This document shows, one piece after another, positions 34,334 through 45,300 of a stretch of 64,000 bases of DNA; position 1 is the first letter of the stretch, and every line of letters begins with the position of its first letter. Where the stretch lies: positions 5,020,412 through 5,084,411 of the forward strand of contig OU452230.1 in NCBI GenBank assembly GCA_911728455.2, in the 5' to 3' direction. The DNA comes from Marthasterias glacialis (taxonomy: Eukaryota > Echinodermata > Asteroidea > Forcipulatida > Asteriidae). The position numbers and the translations under genes are program-made. The notes beneath the pieces were generated by a model that made no database searches, was not told where the DNA came from, and was given only the letters and a program-made list of their open reading frames with translations.

Positions 34334-36572
34334 GCAATCTGATTGGGTAATAGCCACACCTCATGGAGCAGTCGGAGGTTCTGATTGGGTCACGGCGACA
34401 ACATTTCCTAATGGGCTCGATGATGCACTGATCTGATTGGTCAAACTGAGCATGTTGAATTGCCTCATATATCTGTCAGAGATTCTGATTGGGTCAAAGT
34501 GACCACAATATCTTTACCACAGCAACAAGGACCCCGATTTGATATTGTCAACATCTCTACTAGTCTGGAATGCTGATTGACCGGACCTGAACTTCCCTAC
34601 ACTGGGAATCGTAATGGGCTGAATTCTGAGCTGAGCTCAGAAATTTATCATTTGATAGAGATGGCCGGTTGTAAAGAGTATACGTGCAAGTTCTTTTATT
34701 TGTAGGTTTTTCCGGCCAATTTGAAAAAAATTCAATTTCGTTTGAAAATGAATGCCCTGTTGCAACAGCATTCAACGGTCGAAAAGGAGTTATTCGATTC
34801 ACTGGTCAAATAAGATCATTCAAATTCATTGGGTCGTGAAGACCATCCAATTTCGCAGAAAGCCAGCAGCAAGAGGCTGGTCAACCATTTCATTTCCTCA
34901 ATTGCATAAATAGGTAGTAAAAGTTCAACTGAAGAATGGTGGAAATGTAGTCTTGAATGCCCAAATCTACAAATGAAATAGAATGACTGAAACGAACATG
35001 AATGAGAAGAACAAAATCATGAGTGTGCACGAGAACGAAATATAATTCAATGGTAGCTAAAAAAGAAACCCTCGTTTGAATAAATTAGTGAAATGCGCAT
35101 GAATTTGTATGCTGCTAGTGAAACTGATTTATTTGTTTGCGGAAGTTGACTAGGGAAACCTATATTAAAGCAAGACCACAAAAAACAACTTGATTTGCAG
35201 CAAAACATGGACTGGTTTTCTTCAATGAACGGCGCTAGTTACCAAACATCATTGACAAACATCCAAAGTGAATAATACAGTGGGAATTGTTCTCAACGGC
35301 AATCAAGATAATGGAGCTAAATAATGAACAATGAAATGTTATCTTTGTTCAAAAGTTTGTTCAATTTTGCCGCATGGTTCTTCCAACTTAGTGCTATAAG
35401 TAAGTCCCGCAGCCCATGTTTAGAAAGCAAGCACGCACCTCATCTTTCAGTGAAAATACATGTAGCAAGGGAAAACACACTTCCTTTGCTGCTGACGTGG
35501 GATAAAAGAGAGAACTTTTGATGTAAATAAACCCAAGAGATACTATTTAAAAATTGTTTTAAAATATCGATTTTTCGGTGGGTGGCGTAGTTCTATCATT
35601 GTGACCGTTTTTATATGCTGACGTCACTTGTTATTTTTAATTGTTTTTTAAATTGAGGTTGAAAACAATAAATACTCTTTCTTGTTTGTTTTATATACCA
35701 TTATTTTACTTTGCTTTATGGGAAATAAAACTTCAATGCAGTGAAGACCACTTACTGCTCGGATACTCAAATGTTAAGTGTCAAGTCTGTCTCTCTCCTT
35801 TTATTATTATTATTATTTTTTTAAAAACTTGTACAGAGTATTTAACTGACTGATTTATTTCATGTAATTATAGACACGGCTTTAAAGACGCCAACTCGTC
35901 AACGCGCGACAAACAAATTCGTGCCACGAAAGATCACCTTTGACCAGCGCACGCGTTGTTCGTAAACTAGGTACGGGTTATGATCGTTTTGTGCCACAGA
36001 AACAGTCGTCGGGTAATGGTGACGGGCGGGCGTCATTAAATGAGCTTATTTTCTATTTCCATTTTTCGGCCGTTTACAAAAGAGACACTTTATTAGGTAA
36101 ATGAGTTTAATTGATTTACTGTATAGAGTGGTGCCGAATTGTCTGTGACACACTGTGTAGTCTTAATCGGCTTTTCAAACAAAACTGAATAAAAAAAATC
36201 AGATAAATGAGCAGGACTCGCAATTCGTCTGGATATCTCTCGAAAATAAAGCGGTGTTTTCAAGGCGGACGTCGGTAGGATAGACTATACGAAACCCTGC
36301 AATGTTCTAGAGAGTAACTATTTAGAGGCACCCTTCAACTGTGGCTTTTTTTTTGGAAAAACATCGCAATTCATGAACATTTTATGAGTGACGGCTGAAT
36401 TACTCTGTCACTTATCACGCCTGATGTTTCTACCATCTTGTGTCATACAAAAGTTCTGTTCGAAAGAACTGAAAAGATAATTGCAACGAAGGACGGGAAG
36501 TAGGCTATATACTTTTAGCTAAACTCGGTCTCGCAGTTGATAGGTTAATTTCCTTAAACTGGTCTTGCGAGT
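34334..36572. other. POLR3G 3' UTR and intergenic DNA before the lectin
   Basis: The first 250 bp contains five loosely spaced CTGATTGG motifs (34339-34580), suggesting a degenerate repeat in the 3' UTR. Candidate AATAAA signals at 35079-35084 and 35526-35531. No other gene is supported. Confidence 0.5.
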
Positions 36573-37340
36573 ATGGTGGTGTTTTTTATTACCCTATGCA
36601 TCTGGACCATATTTGGTGAGTTCATGGCTCAACCAATCTCCCCAAAATACAGTAGATGCGCTGATGGTACGAAGCCTTGGGACGACTCTTGTTACTTTCT
36701 CACCACAAAGAAGCTTAGTTGGATCGAATCACATGAAGAATGTGGGTTGAATGGCGGAGTGATGGTGGCCCCTCGAACAGAGGAAGAAAACACCCTTGTT
36801 TCGAGTCTCATTAATGATTATGGACAACGTGACTACTGGATTGACTGTAATGACATTGAAATTGAAAAGCAGTTTGTTTGTGGGGGTATCACTGAGCCGA
36901 AGTACACCAACTGGGATGAGAGCGAAAATGAGCCGTCTAACAGCGGATCTGTTGAGCGGGAGAACGGAGGTTGGGAACCGGCTAATTGTGTACGAATAAC
37001 ACCGAATGGGGACTGGAGAGATGATTATTGTGACCAAACATCTGTCGTTTACTCTGCAGTCTGTAAACGAGGCCCTGTCACCATAAATGCTGGTTCATTC
37101 CAGCTGCAGTCATGGCGGCTTCTCGCCTCTTGCTTGGAGGGTCACGTCATCGGTGAGTTTCAAACCAGTAGCATCAACACCTGCGCTGCAGAGTGCTCCT
37201 ACGTGCCCGGATGCCGGTCTTTCAATGTCCTTCATCAAGCAAAGAAGATTTGCCAGCTGAATGACGCCAGACGCCAGGATGTCGAGATGGTCGAGTTCGT
37301 AAAAATGACCAAACCTCTTTGCATCTATGGAGAGAAATAA
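36573..37340 (+). CDS. Secreted C-type lectin-like protein with C-terminal PAN/apple-like domain, single exon
   Basis: An uninterrupted 255-codon reading frame from ATG at 36573 to TAA at 37338-37340. Residues 1-19 form a hydrophobic signal peptide. Residues 29 to about 166 form a C-type lectin-like domain: paired Cys near the start, a WIDCNDIE segment at the WIGL position, an EPS motif where Ca-binding lectins have EPN or QPD, and a closing WRDDYC...C pattern. Residues about 174-252 carry spaced Cys residues (AAECSYVPGCRSFN, then ICQLN) that resemble a PAN/apple domain. No transmembrane helix follows, so secretion is expected. Such lectins in marine invertebrates bind glycans in immunity or adhesion; the ligand cannot be read from the sequence. 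A TATA-like CTATATAC lies about 65 bp upstream (36505-36512). No intron is needed, which is unusual for this fold combination. Confidence 0.88.
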   Translation: MVVFFITLCIWTIFGEFMAQPISPKYSRCADGTKPWDDSCYFLTTKKLSWIESHEECGLNGGVMVAPRTEEENTLVSSLINDYGQRDYWIDCNDIEIEKQFVCGGITEPKYTNWDESENEPSNSGSVERENGGWEPANCVRITPNGDWRDDYCDQTSVVYSAVCKRGPVTINAGSFQLQSWRLLASCLEGHVIGEFQTSSINTCAAECSYVPGCRSFNVLHQAKKICQLNDARRQDVEMVEFVKMTKPLCIYGEK

Positions 37341-37557
37341 CTAATTTTAGTGTCACTCAATAGACAAAAGTTTTTTTCTGGACGTACAGATTGAAAATTC
37401 GACCTTCTCTTTTAATAACTAGTTTGTGGAGACATTACCAGTCTGTGGAGTATAATATAGGCTTAATGATTATTTGAATGGAATACAAAAACTAGCTCAG
37501 AGATTACATTCAATTTGTACCTTTTTAAAAGCTGTTCTATCGCGTAGCATATCCAAA

Positions 37558-37588
37558 TGTGTGTGTGTGTTGTTGTTGTTGTTTTTTC

Positions 37589-37644
<56 letters not shown>

Positions 37645-37648
37645 ATTG
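37558..37648. repeat. (GTT)n microsatellite
   Basis: Uninterrupted run of more than 20 GTT units preceded by GT repeats. It explains the poly-Val frame on the plus strand. Confidence 0.9.
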
Positions 37649-37660
37649 CTGTTTTTGAGC

Positions 37661-38111
37661 TAGTCTGGTTCCCAGACCAAAAAATCTGCGACTATTTTCT
37701 GTCGATTTTAGGGTCAGGTATCACCCAAATGTCACGTTTTCCTTTTCCGAAAATATCCGAAATGCTCCGATCTGTCGTCAACATTCGGACAGTGTGGTTG
37801 ATGGTTGGACATTTCTTTTGTTGATAAAAATTCAAAAATTTTGCAGACACATCCATCCCATTATCGTTTTTCTTTTGCTTTTTTCCCAAAAAAATTTCAA
37901 CACTAAATTTTAATATCTTTGTAACATTTTTACAAACTGATTATCCCAGGCTTTTTGAAAGTAAACAAAGCCCGTCATCATCCAATGACATCGTCCACCG
38001 TTGGTGAATATTTATAAATTGCGTCATAGTCTACGTTTAGCTTTGGATGATGCCTGACCTAAGATTTTTAACAAAAGTCGTCAGGGAATCTTTGGTCAGG
38101 GAACCAGACTA
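37661..38111. mobile_element. TIR element with 9-bp target duplication
   Basis: Ends TAGTCTGGTTCCC / GGGAACCAGACTA; the arms continue imperfectly (GACCAAA). A perfect 9-bp direct repeat TTTTTGAGC flanks it (37652-37660 and 38112-38120). 451 bp, non-coding. 8-9 bp duplications fit hAT or Mutator-type transposases. Confidence 0.7.
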
Positions 38112-38221
38112 TTTTTGAGCAGGCCCCAAGAACCGGTCCTTTCATAGCAGTTTAGTACCAGTCTTGTAGCTGTCATGTACACACACCAACTATAATGTAC
38201 TTAGCGAACCGGTGGCCTAAC

Positions 38222-38330
38222 TTGGGCGAGGGGGGGGGGGGCTCATGCCACCCATTTTTGTCCGTGCCCCCCCGCGTGGCGATTATCCCCCCCCCCTAAA
38301 AAAAAAAAAAAAAAAAAAAAAAAAACGACA
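38222..38330. repeat. Poly-G, poly-C and poly-A runs
   Basis: Low-complexity homopolymer tracts separated by short unique sequence. A tRNA-like minus-strand fragment (box B-like GGTTCGAATCATAGC) follows at about 38495-38560 and may be another decayed SINE. Confidence 0.6.
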
Positions 38331-39734
38331 TCTTAAAAATAGTTCCACGAAACGATTTTCCCTTCGAAAAAACTTGGAAACCAGAATTATGAAGAAAAAC
38401 AATAATAAACAAAAACAAACAAGTTTAAGAGAAAACTTGCAAAAAAGACTCATAATAAAATTTAATAAAGTAGGTGATTAAAGGACAACAAAAGTCGGGC
38501 TATGATTCGAACCGGTAATCTTCGGCAGAGTTGCCATGAGTCTATCGACGCGCGCCACAAAACAGATCGACTGAAAAATTAATGTGTTCATCGCATACAT
38601 TTACTGTAAATATAACGGGAAAGACAAACGTAATACGCAATAACCTACTATACACTACTGTTTTTTAGGGGAGGGGGGCGGGGAATCGCCCCGGCTCCCC
38701 CCACCCCCATTTGAAATCTTGACTTTTTAGATTAATATTTACCAGAGTAAAATGTTTCATTTTTATGAGCTTTTATGTAGTAAATTAAATGTGTTTAGGG
38801 TTGTTTTTTTCTTCTTTTATCATTGCATTAGTTTGCACGTTTGCGGCTATAGTTTACGGCTATTAAGGTTTTAACTTGTTTATGCTATATATACAGCGTC
38901 TTATGAAACTGAGACCTGCGAATTATATGTTGGTCACTATACGGGATTGAATGCTTGTGTGAAACTAAGTTATTTTAATTTAAGGTTGTGTGTATACTGC
39001 AATACTTTAACTTGGAAATATTTGTGCAGTTTAACTGAAAAGAATACATTGGTCATAAAATCTCCGCAAAAATTGTGAAGACAAGTTGGTCTGTATTAGG
39101 CCTGTATATAATTATATAATTATAGTTTGGTATTTCCTGCAACTATTTCTAACTTGTGAGATTTGAATGCCAACATCGTTGACTCAGATGAAATGAGTCC
39201 GAAGATGTGTTATGAAAACAAATTAGTCATCTACGGCGTTCAATACATGGTGAATGACACAGTTACTTAATGCTCAAGTTGCCTAATTGGTGCCCATCTT
39301 GTTGACGCAGTTTTTAATTTGAGCGCTCCGTTGTTGGCTTATTTTAATTCCATAACCCTGAATGGAAGGGATCAACGGAAAGCCCGAAACCTTGGTTTTT
39401 TTTAAATCATAGAGTATTGATTTAAAACTTAATTTAATTTTCTGTGAGATTAAAATGACCTTCACTCGTTCTTCGCTGAAAATAGACAAACGTTCTTTGT
39501 GGAAGGATTTAAAACTGTAACAATCTGTAACAAAAAAAGACGTCAAGACGGAGGCAAAAGACGCCAGGATGGAGGCAAAATATTAAAACCCATTGAAGGT
39601 TAGCGTGAACACGTATATGACGCTTGTGGTTGGGTAGGGCGGGCAGTGATAAAACCACACACTTTGGATTGGGCTTGGCACTGTAGGATTATCTGCAACC
39701 AAATTTTCCATGCGATGAAAGTGAGCCTCATAAT

Positions 39735-39880
39735 TATGGTGGCCCTGAAGGGACATCCCACATCGCAACTATCTTTGCAAATATTTGTGATTTCGCAAAT
39801 ATTATCGTACATATCGTTCAATATGTACATATCTGCAAATATTAATTTGCAATGTGTGATGTCTCTTCAGGACCACCATA
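39735..39880. mobile_element. Short foldback element related to 61325-62583
   Basis: Ends TATGGTGGCCCTGAAGGGAC and the complement of GTCTCTTCAGGACCACCATA. The arms contain GCAAATATT-type repeats in place of the 42-bp units of the long copy. 146 bp. Confidence 0.75.
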
Positions 39881-40138
39881 ACAAATGGCTGATTTATTTT
39901 GGAAATAAATAAATAAATAAAACAAAAAATACATGAAAGCAATAATAATTAATAAACGAGAACAAAATGATTTGTTTATTTAATTTAAGTACTAGTAAAC
40001 AATACTTAAAACCACACCTTAAAATTTTGCCGATTAGTCATGTTTTCCCCTGAGGAAAAGAACAGAATTAAATGTCCTATGAAGTGGTATTTTCCCATTA
40101 CATTTTTGGTGATTATGGTTTGGTATTAATAAAACATT

Positions 40139-40426
40139 GTACTTACTTATTTTCTGATTTTTGAATATTTTTTATGAGTTTTTTGGTGGGGTGGAGGCAC
40201 AGACCTTCATGTCTAATTGTTTAGGCGGAGACCTTCTTATTTACCCCTACAAATTTGTGTTATCCATTTCGATATCGCCTGCGTACTTACTTATTTTCTG
40301 ATTTTTGAATATTTTTTATGAGTTTTTTGGTGGGGTGGAGGCACAGACCTTCATGTCTAATTGTTTAGGCGGAGACCTTCTTATTTACCCCTACAAATTT
40401 GTGTTATCCATTTCGATATCGCCTGC
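40139..40426. repeat. Perfect 144-bp tandem duplication
   Basis: 40139-40282 and 40283-40426 appear identical base for base. Either very recent or an assembly duplication. Confidence 0.85.
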
Positions 40427-41036
40427 AGTGGTGGCGCGCTTTCGTGCTTTCGTGACGTAGACCTTTATTGGCGCCGAATGACAATACACACGCAGTATGA
40501 CAATGCACATTCCTGATTATTAGTGGTAGGGCCTACTGGTTTGTTTCACTGCCGCCGTCCAGTTTCAGGTATTTTGGATCTGATGGGAATCTGTGCAGAC
40601 TGACACCATCTTTGGAAGTGTTCAAACCAACAATACACCTTGACGGCACTACCCACATAACAAAGGTCAAATATCAAGGGATTTTGCCAAAGAAACTCAC
40701 CGCATGAACGACATAAGGTTGCGTGTTGTATCACATCCACCCGTATTGACCGCCGCATACCGACCGGATGGCATGTTCCTATGACTACGCCACGAATTTG
40801 TCCCTTTTTAGGGGCGCAGTTTTACTCCTAATTTTAGTTGACTTTTTTCCCCTTCTTTTTTTCGATATGAACCTCCTATAAATTTTCAACAAACTTGCAG
40901 TTTTAGGTTAATAAGTGCAAATGTTATTGTTTATTAATGTTGGCTCAATAAGAATACCAAAGAGCATTGCGTCTTCAAAATTGTTGTACACGTGCTCTCG
41001 GCTTTATTGGCGCCCGAGCATATCGGTCCTATAGGC

Positions 41037-41600
41037 CTATGAAGCAATTAATCCTTGACAAAGGATGAAGTTGATATTGTATACGTAATTTCTATTATTA
41101 CAACACCTACACACATACACCGACACATGTTTGTATATGGTGTAGACCGAGGACATCCCTTTGTTCTTCCATAGTTTGGACTTAGTTTTTGTAACGACGT
41201 CCCCATCGGTTTTGTACACGAAACATACCGAGGACTGTCCTGGTATGTCATTTTCCCGGACCTCGGTTTGAATGCGCAAACATGTACACCCCACACATTC
41301 TCATTTTTGCATCCTTGTGGAGACCTCTATTGTTCTTTCCTTTTTCCCTGTACTTAATATTTTCTCATAGACTTTGTACACAAATTTCCTTGTGGAGCAT
41401 TCCTCTCTTTAGAATTCCCCTGTGAAGACCAATTGTTCTTGCGCTTCCCTTTTGTTATAGGACTCCACAAGGGAGCGAATTCGAGCACACATGCACACCC
41501 AGTCCACACAGTTATAAGAAAAGAAATTTTTAAAACCACCGCAATTTGTATACGAGAGTGTTTTGAGAGCTGGTTTTCGGACACCTGATCCCTTTAATAA
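41037..41600. repeat. Probable old dispersed repeat
   Basis: Contains repeated CTTGTGGAG/CCTGTGAAG phrases and a TACACGAAACATACCGAGGA block that loosely resembles 51655-51730. Frames here have no protein motif. Assignment is tentative. Confidence 0.3.
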
Positions 41601-42200
41601 TACTCGGTTTTGAGCTATTCAATGCTGTACAGAAAGTTCTTTCCCCTTTTGAGTAAAACGAGAACATCTAACTCGTGAAAACACTAGGTGGACATGTGTA
41701 AGTCTACACAGTGTTTCAAGTGCCTACACAGTCAGTGTGGATACTTTTGTTATCAGGTCCACACTTCGTATGTAGCGCATAAACACATTTTTCAACACCA
41801 GTCTACGCCAGTTCTCATTGGAATCCTCATTCGATCGTGCGGGTAGAAGAGACACACCCCAAACACTACTATAATTCTATGCTAGAGAGAGAGAACCTTA
41901 AAAAAAAAACTATACAAAAAAACATGTTTGAAAAACGCAGATCACGGGATTACAATAGGGCCTACTGCATCGTTGTACAGAATTTGCATGTTTATATAAG
42001 AGTCATCATTCTTTTGAAGTTCCATTCCCTCTGGCAATAATAACCAGTGTCATGCAAGCAGGTTGCCCTTTGAACTTATAACGTCATGAGGTGGCACTAA
42101 TTTGACTACTGGGTTCCCAGCCGGGTCAAGTTATCGTGCATGCTTGGTATAATCTGATGTTTTATATTATATTATGAGCATGGTGCAATCACAGTAGAGC

Positions 42201-42207
42201 TATAAAA
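42201..42207 (+). promoter_or_regulatory. TATA box of paralogue A
   Basis: TATAAAA lies 95 bp upstream of the proposed ATG at 42302. This predicts a transcription start near 42230 and a 5' UTR of about 70 bases. It is one of the clearest core promoter elements in the window. Confidence 0.5.
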
Positions 42208-42301
42208 CCCGGCCAACTCATACCTATTGTATACAATAGAACAGCTAGGACTCTCCACCACAAGCACACAGCTCGTTGTTGTAAACCACCTATGCTCCAC
42301 G

Positions 42302-45300
42302 ATGTCTAGTAAGTACTAACAAGTTGGGCAGTGCCTGCTTGGTCGTTCAATTATTCTCAGAAATGACGCTGTGAAATATTTTATGACTGCCCTACTGCAT
42401 AAGGATTGTGTGCACAAAACCTCTCGACAGTTCGAGCAAAGAAAGGCGAATACGAAATAACTACAGAAACGTCTGTACGGACAAAAAAAAAACACTGGTG
42501 CAGAATTACTATGTGAAAACACATAAATACTAACCGAATATTATGTGTGTGACCGTGTGACATCGGTCGTGTTTAAACAAAACAGCCACAGAACCCGCTC
42601 TGCCTGCAAGCGCAATGTGTACACCGCTCAATACATGGGATAGGGGGGCCGGGGTGTCGTAGGGTATTCTGTCCTAGGGTAGTGTGTCCACCATACGGTA
42701 AATTAACGTGGGCTGGAGGAGTTTATTCAAAAGAGGGCGCTATCAGAAGGAGTTAGTACAGAATTCGCCGTATGCCCAGACAGAATCTCCTTCCACACCG
42801 GCCATACATTTTTTTGAAAATATTGCAAAACCGGCCTTGTTGGCCTATGACTTATTCATTAAAATAATCGGTGGGGGAAAATTGTGTCTGCGGCCCACAG
42901 TATTTAGTTAGTTTTGTCCTCAGAATGTATCAAATTCACAATCATCTCGAGGACCACAATGGAAATAAGTCTTTGACTTTTCTTGGTTTTCCCTCTGCAA
43001 ACACCGTCATTTCTTATACTGTTTTCTTATTTCTATATTTGATTGCTTTTCCTTACTGTCATTTTGACTTGTTGTGTGTATTTGAATGTATTCTCTTTGC
43101 AACCAAATAAATCAAATCATTGACAAATCAAAACTTCCGAATTGCTTACAAAAATAGGACACAATACTCACTTTGAAACAATCAGTATCACAGTTAGGTA
43201 ATGTATTTTTATGTCAATCCAGAAAGGCTGGCTATCCCCAGTCCCTATACGTTCGCTAATAATATATTTAGATTGGAGACAAAGAGAGGGTTCCAAACGG
43301 GGAAATTCCGCACTGATGTTCCACTCTGAAAAAGTCATTGGAGGAAGAAAAGCTACCTCAAAAGGATGCATTTGAGAATTTTTGAAGACTTTTTAATTAA
43401 TCCCAAAAAGTGAATGTTAAAATATTCCTTCTTTTACAAAAAGAATGGCTCATGAATATGCATTTTCTGGTGGAAGTATACGCCGTTTTTTTAAGGATCT
43501 TTTTACAGGTAAGCCTATTTACAACGTTCAATAAAGTGTAACTAGTCGTATTAGTTTAATTAATGGTATACACAATATTATTTGTTATGCCACGGTCATA
43601 GATTGTAAGTTTTTATTGGTCAAGAACCAATCACGTGATGTGCTACAAAGACGTATGTTCATGGCGCGCGCTCAGGAGGGAAACATTTACCTTTGATCGT
43701 GCCCACTGTTGGTCGTTCCCACTGCCTTGTACAATATTAGAAATAGCCCAGGGTATGAGGTTGTATGTAACTTTCTATTAAAGTGTTTGAATTTGTTCAA
43801 ACAAACAACGAAATGAAATGTTCAGCAATAAATTAACACAGAAATATAAATCAGTTCACTTTATAATATTTGTTTCCCCCTCCTGCAAGCTATTACTGTA
43901 GTATAACAAAACAATAATGTTGCCACTGTTTGATGGGGGTCCGTGGGTTTTGTACACCTCGGGGCAAATGGCACCCTCTGCTTCGCCGTGGGCTCAGGTA
44001 CCATTTGCACCCCCCCCCCCCCTTGTAGTGTGCGGAACACCATGGACATCATCCCAGCGAGCACCAATATTGTATAATGTCTTATACCGTCACTGACACC
44101 ACGAACTAACACACAGTGCGCGCTGTTCGTAAGAACATTTGAAGTTACACTCGTACGCAAGTTAAGAATGCTTCAGCCAGTAAAAGTGTTCATTTGTTTG
44201 GTTTGTTACTTATTTACAGGAAAATTTTACTTTTACACTATCTGATGTGGTTTTCATCCGGTAAAAAACACAATGATCTACGAAGTTATTCAATGTTAGA
44301 GATGTGTGTTAGTTCGTGGAATCGAAAAAACGCTGCCTCTTGTGTGTGAGACGCTGCTTCTGTGCTGTGGCGCGCACTCACACATTTGTGTTAGTTCGTG
44401 AAATCGAAAAAGCGCTGATCCGAGCGCGCGCGCGCACACACATTGACAACCTCGATGCTGCGCATGTGTATAGAATGTACGTACAAACATATGCGGGGAT
44501 TGAGCGCATATGTGACCAAGATGGGAACGATCACATCTGTGTTAGTTCGTGGTGCTATTAAAGCGCAAAATATGCAATTACTGGTTCACACAATCTTTAA
44601 AATCTACCATTTTACATATGTTTCGCCCTTGATATATCATTCAGTTGATGTTCATGATGCAAACAGGCAATAACCAGAAAAAACAAAATTCTTATGTTTT
44701 TCATTGTTTTTTTATACATTTGTGTTAGTTCGTGGTGTCAGTGACGATACATGTAGATCTGTTACTCGAGGAGATTGAGAAGCAGAATGCTGCATTCGGG
44801 AAGTGTTTCAACGCCAATGATATGGATGGACTCAAGAACCTCTACACCGAGGACTGTAAAGTCATGCCTCAGGGACAGGACACAATGATCGGAAACCATG
44901 GTAACGGACACTGGTATACAGTTTTACAGAGTGGCGTGACTAAACAGTTTTTTTTGCAACCTCGATATAAAAAGTGTTGGATTAAAATACACACGTTTAC
45001 AGCTGAAAAAGATGAAGTGGTGTTTGAAGTTTTGCATTGTGTGGAGAATAAGAAGTAAATATAACTAATAAACTTGCGGGTACAGCCATGTAAAATCTCT
45101 TTTGGGAGAAGTTTTCTCCTGAAGATGAGAAGAGTATTGGAAACGTCGAGACCACAACGGCTCTTTTAAGAGCCACCACTCCTCCCAAAAGAAATTTATA
45201 CATGGTCGTGGCCGCAAGTTTACTAGTTATAGTTACTTCATAAAAATAGTAAAATACAACCAAAGAGCAAAGGTGTAACAAAATAAACAAGACAAGGCAA

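Noticed and set aside
37474..37824. 116-codon frame with a poly-Val stretch
   Set aside because: Caused by the GTT microsatellite.
43861..44160. 99-codon minus-strand frame
   Set aside because: Contains a poly-G tract and the inverted local repeat, with no domain.
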